A stretch of 22,941 nucleotides of DNA, from contig MU069475.1 of the NCBI GenBank assembly GCA_002284615.2, forward strand, positions 229,600 through 252,540, given 5' to 3'. Of the stretch, positions 1-9,200 are shown one piece after another. Each line of letters begins with the position of its first letter. Within the stretch, counting starts at the first letter, position 1. This DNA comes from Dunaliella salina (lineage: Eukaryota; Chlorophyta; Chlorophyceae; Chlamydomonadales; Dunaliellaceae). A program made the translations under genes and the position numbers. Below the pieces are notes generated by a model. It saw only the letters and a list, made by a program, of their open reading frames with translations, did not search any database and was not told where the DNA came from.

Positions 1-90
<90 letters not shown>

Positions 91-118
91 CACACACACA
101 CACATGCACACACACACA
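1..118. repeat. (CA)n microsatellite
   Basis: This is an almost pure CA dinucleotide run with two TG interruptions near its right end. It lies in the intron just upstream of the first recognisable host-gene exon and stops about 30 bases before a pyrimidine-rich CAG at 147-149. Its true length is unknown because it starts at the window edge. Confidence 0.97.
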
Positions 119-182
119 TTTTGCTGGTAGCTCGAGCCCCCTGTTCCAGACTCAACCATGCGAGAAATTTAATGCGCTGCAG

Positions 183-279
183 GTACTCTGTAATTTGGGA
201 TACAAAATCGATACCGCATTTGACGAGGACCCATGACTCCGTGCTGCACTTGTTGGATGCATACTATGCAGAGATGCAG
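183..279 (+). CDS. Host gene exon 1 in window (end of NFACT-N region)
   Basis: The frame reads through DSVLHLLDAYYAEMQ, matching the conserved segment just before the coiled coil in NFACT proteins. It ends in CAG followed by GTATGC, a good donor at 280, in phase 0, which fits exon 2. The acceptor is uncertain: CTGCAG ending at 182 is used here. The more pyrimidine-rich CCCCCTGTTCCAG ending at 149 would extend the exon by 33 bases, and an AG at 226-227 would shorten it. Confidence 0.6.
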
Positions 280-3200
280 GTATGCTGCAGGAATTCAGAG
301 CACTGTATATATGTCCTTTCTTCCGTTTCCTTAGCTTGACAACAGGAGCATTAAAAAAAAGTTGTGGAACACACGTCCCAAGCTGGGTGGGACCCCCTGA
401 CCCACCCACCCACCCCAAAACCCCCCTTGCAGTAACCCTATGTGGACAAAAGGGGTATCAATCTGCTCCTTTTTGAAATAGCTATCCATCTGCATACTCA
501 CGATACTGGAAAAGTGAGTTGCAGCAGAGTTATGGGACAAAAACTAAGCAGCGGACGCCCATGTGTACCTGCCCTTCCAGGCACCCACAACTGGCTTGCA
601 AGTCCACTAACTGCCCACCTGACTTCACCATGCATAATTACATCATACATTTTCACTATCTTGGAAGTTTGAACTGGTTTGCCGCATGTTCGCCTCTACC
701 ACCCATGCCGCCCACACCCTTGCGCGCATGGCACTGACTCCCAGCCATGCACACAGACCCCCCCTTTTACTCAATTTACCCAAAGAGGGTGCCAATAGAC
801 AGCTCTCGAGCTCAGGAATCCAATGGTGTCTTTAGAATTCTGTAGAAGTGGCCCAGAAAAATTCTGAAGGGGTTGTCTCAAAAACCTGTACCCCCCCTTG
901 ACCACCCCCCCAACCCCCCCACCTCGGATCGGACTCACATACCAATCGATAGCTTTTGATTCCAGGACTCCGAATATACACTTTTTAGCAGGGCGGACAC
1001 GGGTGTTCCAAAAGTTACGCTTCTTGGAGGCTCCTGTTGACAACCAAATGTTTGTTATTCAAAGGCCATGGTGCACTACACATTGATGATGATCCTGATC
1101 ATTGGAATCAGATGCAATATCTTTCTCACACGGTGGCGTGCATGGCCTCAACATTAAATGGGGCCAATGCCTCCATTCCTCATCAACCCTGTAGCAAGAG
1201 ACTGTATGATGCATCAACCATCGCGTGCTGAAGGTGCTGAGGCCAAATTACGATCATCTGCAAGTGGTTCAGAATTTGCTTACAATTGCAGAAAGTGCAG
1301 CAAGAAGTGAACCTTTAGTCACTTGCACTTGCAGCTGATTGGTTGGGATTGTTTCTGCGGTAGAGGTGCGCGTGAATCTGGGCAAGCCCATCGGCAGAAA
1401 TGCCATTCCAGCTCCTTGCAATTCATGTAACGCTTTTTTGGTAAGCTTTGTACCCATGGTTTTGTGGAGAGCAGCATGCCAGCTGCACATCCGCTTCTGT
1501 TGGTTGTGTTCTCAGGCTTGATCGCTTCTCGCCCTCAGCATCGCTGCATAAGTGGGCCGTGCTTCTCTCACTGCACAGTTTATATGCATTACTTGTGTGA
1601 GATGCAATACGTTTGACTCTACCCGCTGCAGCATTTGGCTGTGTTTCTGTATTTGCTCGCCTCTTGCCTGCAGCCTCTCGGCAAATTGCACACATTTTTT
1701 GTGCTTTACATGTGAGGATTGACACGTTCAACAGCAACTGCAACTGCTTCCAGCTGACTCTCCAGTTTTGATGTAAGCCCTTTTGATCTGCTGACGTGTT
1801 GCAGCTTTTGGCTGTATTTCTGTATTTGCTCACCTCTGTCCACAGCCTCTGTTGGATCATGCTTCCAGCTGATTCTCCGGGGTTGATGTAAGCCCTTTTG
1901 ATCTACTGCTGCGTTGCTTGAATGTTGCTTGCGTTCGCATAAGGCAGAGGTTGGCATGTACAGCTGTACCAGCAGCTGTTGTCAGCTGTGCAGGGCCTGC
2001 ACAAGAAAGTGTGTGCCGAGGTTCTGGACATTTGAGGCACGGCAGTGGTGTTGCCTGTTTTTGTGCAGAGCAAAGATTGGCATGCACGGCTGCACCAGCA
2101 GCTGTCGTCAGCTGTACAGGGCCTGCACAAGAAAGTGTGTGCCCAGACCTGGACGTATGAGGCACAGCTGTGATGTTGCTTGATTTTATGAAGAGCAGAG
2201 AAGGGCATGCGCGGCTGCACCAACAGCTGTTTGCATTTATGCAGGGCCTGCACAAGGAAGTGTGCGCGCAGACCCGGACGCATGAGGCACAGCTGTGATG
2301 TTGCTTGTTTTTGTGCAGAGCGAAGATCGGCATGCGCGGCTGCACCAACAGCTGTCGTCAGCTGTGCAGGGCCTGCACAAGGAAGTGTGCGCCCAGACCT
2401 GGACGCATGAGGCACAGCCGTGATGTTGCTTGTTTTTGTGCAGAGCGAAGATCGGCATGCGCGGCTGCACCAGCAGCTGTTGTCAGCTGTACAGGGCCTG
2501 CACAAGAAAGTGTGTGCCAAGATCCGGACATTTGAGGCACAGCTGTTGGATGTCTCAGAGGTGGAGGCCGTGCAGAAGACGGCGGACATGATCACCGCAA
2601 ACATATACCGCATCCCACCAGGTGAACATTGCTCTTGGGACTCTCACTGTGCGAGTGCGCTACTGAACACAGCTTCTGTTTCAAAGGTTTCAAAGTTTCA
2701 AAGGTTTCGAAGTTTCGAAGGTTTCAAAGGTTTCGAAGTTTCGAAGGTAGAAGCGTTGCAGAAGAATACAGCAGGCATGATCACGCAAACATGCACCGCA
2801 TCCCACCAGGTGAACATTGAACTCAAGACATCACTGTGCGTGTGCGCCACTGAACAAAGGTGCCGGATGTCTCAAAAGTAGAGGCGTTGCACAATAACAG
2901 CAGACATGGTTGCCGCAAACATGCATGATCCCACCAAGTGAACATTGCAATCGAGGCTTGCACTGTGCATGCGCATCAATGAACACATCTGTCAGATGTC
3001 TCGAAGGTGGAGGCGGGGCGATAGAAAACAGCAGTCATGCTTTCGGCAAGCATGCATCACAACCCCACCAGGTGAAGATTGCACTTGAGACTGTCGCTGT
3101 GTATGTGCGCCACTGGAGACAGCACACATTATTGCCTAAAATTTTCACCACATCCCATCAGGTGAACGTTGCTGAGGCCTTTCACAGTGTGTGTGCGTCA

Positions 3201-6200
3201 ACCAAGACGACACACAGGATTGCAGCAAACATGCACTGCATCTTGCCAGGCAAACTCTAGTCCTGGGTCTCCTCCTCTCTGATTAAAGGGGAGTCTTCTT
3301 TCTGATGAAAGGGTGGGAGGTTTTTTCACCACCTTCACACTCTTCTTTCCTTTTCAGGCTTGGTGCAGCTGTTTGTGTTCGTTGCTGCATTGCAGGTGCA
3401 AAAGAGGTTGAGTGTGAAGACTGGGACACAGGGGAGGTGGTGAAGCTCCCCTTGGATCCCACCAAAAGCGCTGTTGAGGTAATGGGTGGAGGTTTTGGGG
3501 GTAGAGTTATTTTGGCACTGAATCATTGGATTCGGGCTCAAGGGAGGGGGGAAAAGCGATGTAGATGTTTGTGCTTTTAAAACTGGGAGTGCAGTCAATT
3601 GATTACTGTTTGAATTAATTGACTGCAAAATGTCAATGCAGTGTCAGTGCCAAAGATGCCTTAAGGGGAGCACAGAAATTTATCACAAAGAGCATGTATG
3701 GTGCTTGGCTGAAGGTATTGCTTATGATGCAGCGTTGGTCTCCGACGTTGCACTTAGACTGCATTCACTTAGTGCAGCGGGTCAAGTGTTGTACTGACTG
3801 TTTTGCATCAGTTGAAGCTTCTCATGGCTACAATCTTTGGCCCAGAATTTTGCTTGTGGAAAATAATTGGGGAGGAAAAAGCGTCCTTAGTGAAGTAGAG
3901 CCCTTTCTTTCTTCAATGAGTTTGCCAGGTAATGTTGCTGTGTTTCGAACTGCCTAAGAAATTGTTATGTTGGATTGACTGTACATCCATCCCTGCTGGA
4001 AGCCAGAGCTTTGAAATGTGTGTGGACTTCCCTCCACCTGCTCTCCTCCCAACCCCCATTTTTCCTCTCTCAGCATTTCAACTTGACAATGCACTCTTGA
4101 ATCGACTGTCCATCCATCCCTGCCGGCAACCAAAACTTTGATGTGCATGAGGACTTCCCTCCCTTGCTGTCCTCCCCCCAGCCTTTCTCCCCTCAGTAGT
4201 TTGCCTGCCTGGCATTGTATTGTTGAATTGATTGGTCATCCATCCCTGCTGGCAGCCAGAGCTTTGAAATGTGTGTGGACTTCCCTCCCTTGCTCTCCTC
4301 CCCCCTGCCTATTTCCTCCCTCAACCTGCATGATGTTGCTCTGTTGAATCCACTGTCCATCCCTGCTGGTAGCCACAACCCCAAAATGCGTTTGGACATT
4401 CCTCCCTTCCTCTCCACTCCCCCCACCCCCCCTTATTCCTCTCTCAGTATTTAAACCTGCCTGGGAAATGGTACTGTTGAAATCGACTTTGAAACGCATG
4501 TGGAACTCCCTCCCTTGCTCCCTCCCCCCACCCTTTGTCCTCTGTCAGCGTTTCAAACTGCACATTTGAATTGACTGTCCATCCATTCCTGCTGGCAGCA
4601 AACACTTCCTTCAACAATTATTTTTACTTCCCTCCCTTGACTGCCCATCCAGAAAACACTTCTTTCCCTCCCCTGACTGTCCATCCAGCAAATACTTCTT
4701 TCAACTATTATCCCTACCAGCAAACACTTCTTTCCCTGTCTCTGACTGTCCATCCAGCAAACACTTCTTTCCCTACCTTGACTGTCCATCCAGCAAACAC
4801 TTCCTTCCCTCCCTTGACTGTCCATCCAGCAAACATTCTTTCAACTATTATCTGGACTTCCCTCCCTTGACTGTCCATCCATTCCTGCTGGTAGCAAACA
4901 CTTCAACAATGTATTTGGACTTGCCTCCCTTGCTGCCCCCAACCTCCCACTTTTCCTCTCCCTCTCCCCCTCTCTGCAGCCACAGTCCCTCAATTTTGTT
5001 TGCGTCTGTGACTCTCATCCTTTCAGATCTCAAGAGATATATACAAGCGAGCGCGCAAGCTGAGGCGCGCCTCAGATGCTGTGTCCCCATTGCTGGAAGC
5101 AGCATTTGAGGAGCTGGAGTACATTGAGCAGGTGAGCCACATTTGTCAAAATGCATGCACTACTATGGGCGCGCAAGCTGTGGCGCGCATTAGATGCTGT
5201 TCCCCACTTCTGGGAGTAGCATTTGAGGAACTGGAGTACATTGAGCAGGTGAGCCACATTTGTCAAAAGACATATACAAGCGGGAGCGCGAGCTAAGGCG
5301 CCTCAGATCCTGTGTCCCCATTGCTGGAAGCAGCATTTGAGGAGCTAGAGTGCATTGATCAGGTTAACCACATTTGTCAAAAGACATCCATCAAAATAGG
5401 GGAGCCACATCTATCAAAAGACATGCATTTGTGGGCATGCAAGCCGCTCCCCAGTGTGGGGTGCATCATTTGAGGAGCTGGAGTACATAGATCAGGTGAG
5501 CCACATCTGTCGTGCCTCTGCCTTGTTTGCAGCAAATGACAGCTCTTTTCTTCCTTTGAGACTGGCACGTGATACGAGGATTTAAAACATAATCGAGTTT
5601 AGGCTTAGTGAGTTAGAATGCGTAAGTGATCGCACAGCTGCCCGCCCTGTGGGGCGCTTGAAACAAGCTTGCTTTGCAATGTTCCAAGTGTGCTCAGAGC
5701 TTGAAACAAGCATGCTTAGCAGCGTGCCAAATGAACCTGAAGCTTGAAATGAGCTCGTGCCAGAAGCTTGAAACAAGCTTGCTTTTCAGCGTGCCAAGTG
5801 CGTCACCTGCTTCAGGCACCTGACTCTCGCTGCGTGCCTTTCTTTTGCCTCTGGTTGTGAGCCCTTTGCTTAGAATAACGAATGCATGTAAGTACTCTGC
5901 TTTTACTTCTTAAGCCAGGATGCTTGTAGGCATGCTCAGGCATGCTCAGCAGCCTGCAGCAAACCACTGTTTAGGGCCCTATAGACCTATATGTTTAGGG
6001 CCCTATAGATCTATATGTTTAGGGCCCTATAGGGGTCCTTGTCACGCCCCGGGGTGGTGGCGTGTGTTTATCTTTGTCAAGCCTGTTCAAGCCTGGCCAC
6101 CTGTCTGCATGCAGGTGCTGTATGTTAACATGTTTGTCTTTGTCAAGCCTGGTCTGCATGCAGGTGCTGTGAGTTTATAACATAAATGTGTCATGAATTT

Positions 6201-9200
6201 GTTGGGCCTGGTCAATCCTTGACGACTGTCTGCATGCAGGTGCTCGACAGCCTCCAGCAATTGAAGTCCAGGACAGGACCAGAAGATGAAAAGGCACTCA
6301 TGGAGGTCCAGGTGAGTGAGCGCGTGTGTTTTGCTGCAGTGCTTTCAAACCTTTCTTCGTAGGTGGACGAGTAAGTAAGCCTTCAGGGCAGCAGCCTGTT
6401 GCAGATGTCTTCCTTGCCTACAAGCACTTGACTCTGCCAGGTTATCACTGTACAAAGCTTCAGATGCATGGTATGCTGAATGCATGCTGAGTGGTTTGCA
6501 GGAAAGCCTGAGGCAGTGGTGCTCCTGATGTGCCTCTTTAGCATGCAGAATAGTGTTAGAAAGATGCAGGCTCATTGTGTTTTTCTGATGCTCGTGCTGA
6601 GGAAGCCTTTCATTTTTCTCCAAAACCAAGATACTGAGACATGTTTTTTTAATCTCTGACATTGAGGGGTTATGACACAACACCCAGCAGCTGAACTGGC
6701 TGGAAGTTATGTTCCCTAATGTAATGTAATGTTTGCTTAACATAATGTAATGTTTGCTTAATGTATGCCTCCGTGGTTTCCCAGCAAAGCTGAAGCAATG
6801 ACGTTCCTGCTGCATCTGTTCCTGTGTCTGGTCTTTCCCTTTATTGCTCCTTTGTCAGCATCTGTGCTTGTTTCTCCAGTGCCTGTTGCTCCCATGCCAC
6901 ATACAGCCCAGCTTTGACCAATTGGTATGTATATGTGCGCTTTCAGCATGTGTTGGCAGGAGGAGGAGTTAGTGACGTACATGAAGCCCCCTCCTGATGC
7001 AGCACTGGCTGCAAAGGCTGTTTCTGTGTCTGATCTTTCCCTTGCAGTGTTATTTCTTAGCTTGCCTCTTTGCTTTTTACTCCTGTGCCTGTTGCTCCAC
7101 GCCACACAAAGGCTCCCTTGACCAATTTGTGTTTATGTGCTTTCTGCGTGTGTGTGCTTGTTACTCCTGTGCCCATTTTTTGCTCTTATGCCACACAAAG
7201 CCATCTATTCACAATTTGTGTGTGCGTGCATTCCACATGTGTGTGCTTGCTACTCCTGTGCCTGTTGCTCTCATGCCACACGAAGCCCCCTTGACCAAAT
7301 TGTATGTCCGTGCTGTGCATTCCGCATGTGTTGGCAGGAGGAGCTTGTGAGTGGTGGGCGTATGGAGGCGCCTCCTGATGCAGCACACTGGCTGCAAAGG
7401 CTATTTCTGTGTCTGATATTCCTTGTTGTTGCTTTTTTGCTTGCTTCTGTGCTTGCTGCTCCTGTGCCTGTTGCTCCCATGCCTCACAAAGCCCCCCTTG
7501 ACAAATTTTTGTGAACGTGCGTTCCGCATTTGTGTGCTTGTTGCTCCTGTGCCTCCTTTATTCAATCTTTATGTAAGCGCTGTGCTTTGCTGCGTTCGCA
7601 GGAGGAGCTAGTGAGTGGCGGGTACATGAAGCCCCCTCCTGATGCAGCGCTGGCTGCAAAGGCTGCCTCCAAAGCCCGCAAGGTAAAAGAGGCACAGGAA
7701 AAGGGGACAACGTTGCCTATTAAAGTTCCATCAACATGATTTTTTACTTTGTCTTTTTGTTTTCCGCAGTGCAAAGGGGCCAATTCCAAGCGCATGTATG
7801 AAGCATGGAAGGAAAAGAATTGCAAGTGAAGAAACAAGGTGCACCAAGCCCCCTCTTGATGCAGCGCTAATAGTAATGGCTGCCTCCAAAGTGGTGAGAG
7901 GGATGCACCAGGGGCAGGAACATGAAATTGAAAGAGGTACAAATAAGAGAAAGGAGGTGCACAAAGCCCGCACCTGATGCAGCGCTGGTGGTGAAGGCTG
8001 TCCCAATTGGAGTGGTGAGAGGGATGCAGGCCAAGGGCCAAACCATGAAAGGTTACAAGGTTACAAGGTTACAAGGTGACAAGGTTACAAGGCCAAACCA
8101 TGAAAGGGAAAGTTTTGTGCAAACGAGAGAGACGAAGTGCACAAAGCCCCCTCCTGATGCAGCGCTGGCCGCAAATGTGTGTATGCCTGATGATCATGTT
8201 CAACCATTTGGTGACAGCTACCTGTCGGGGCATCTCCTTTCCTTGCACTCCTTTGATTTGGCCTCCAAGTGATTGCATGCACCAGCGAGATCTGTCGTGG
8301 AATGAAGGGCTTCAGACCTGAAGGCCCATGCTGCACCATTAGAAACGGCTTAGTGTTGCAAGCACACGTTCCTTATCTGCCTACCAGCTGTCGCAAATCC
8401 TTCTTTTTGCCTGCCTATCATGCCGACTGTTTCAGGCGCTTTCACTGTCAATGTACCAACTTACAACCACTGTCTACATACCAACCTTGCCCCGTCTACA
8501 TACCAACTTTTCACTGTCTACATACCAACCGGCCTATCAGCTGGCTGTTGCAAGCACTTTTATTGTGTGACTGTCAGGCCAGCTGTTGCAAACACTTCCA
8601 TTGTCTGCATATCAGGCCGGCTGATGTTTTGACTGACCACCTGTGAATCTTTCCAGGCTAACGCACGGGCCAGCAAAAGGGGTGACAAAACCAATGCGTC
8701 TGGAGATGGGAGCAGCAGGCTGCGGAGCTTTGTTTCGCCAGGGGGTTACCAAGTCCTGGTGGGGCGCAACAACAAACAGAACGACGTGCTGAGCCACACG
8801 GTTGCTCAACCAGAGGACTTGTGGTTCCATATTAGAGGCAGGCCTGGCTCGCATGTGGCCCTGCGTGTTGGCTCTAAAGCGGGGAGCCCCAACACACGGC
8901 CAGAGATCGGTGATGAGGACGTGCAGTGTGCGGCTGACTTGGCAGCATACTTCTCCAAGGGCCGCCAGGACCTCAAATGCGACGTCATCGTGGCCAAAGC
9001 AGGGGGGCTGAAGAAGCCCAAGGGCGCGAAACCAGGGCAGGTGCGTGTGGACATCTGTGCTTGTTGTGATGGGGTTGGGAGTGGGGTGCTGCAAGATGTG
9101 GGACAATGTGGGAGACTGTGCTGAGGTGCTTGGTTTGCACTAGCAAAAATGTTTGTAGTTGGTAGGCAAAAAGCTCCAGGTGTTGCGCAAATGGATACAT

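Larger units (their letters stand above)
6777..8180 (+). repeat. Tandem copies of exon 6 and flanking intron on both sides of the real exon
   Basis: Exon-like blocks sharing AAGCCCCCTCCTGATGCAGC or a variant lie at 6960-7020 and 7338-7410 upstream, and at about 7838-7890, 7952-8005 and 8131-8177 downstream of the true exon (7602-7682). The upstream copies keep an acceptor (TGTTGGCAG) and a mostly open frame. The intronic stretches TTTCTGTGTCTGAT, GCTCCTGTGCCTGTTGCTCC and CCACACAAAGCC also recur every 70-200 bases. The downstream copies lost the exon's start, and two of them carry GTGGTGAGAGGGATGCA. Confidence 0.9.

Noticed and set aside
1916..2540. CRISPR-like array
   Set aside because: The units are contiguous exon copies without short identical repeats and unique spacers, and the context is eukaryotic.
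1903..2613. A 236-codon cysteine-rich minus-strand open frame over the 125-bp array
   Set aside because: It is the antisense shadow of the exon 2 copies. The repeat length is not a multiple of three, and the plus strand explains the pattern through splice sites and exon frame.
3619..3957. 112-codon open frame in intron 3
   Set aside because: It has no recognisable domain. The host protein reads continuously from exon 3 to exon 4 with family-typical spacing, so no exon is missing here.
4553..4825. Repetitive minus-strand frame (MDSQGREGSVCW-like units)
   Set aside because: It is a shadow of the 36-bp minisatellite; the period being divisible by three keeps it open by default.
6345..6815. 156-codon minus-strand frame in intron 5
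   Set aside because: It has no motif, no splice context, and lies opposite a well-defined intron.
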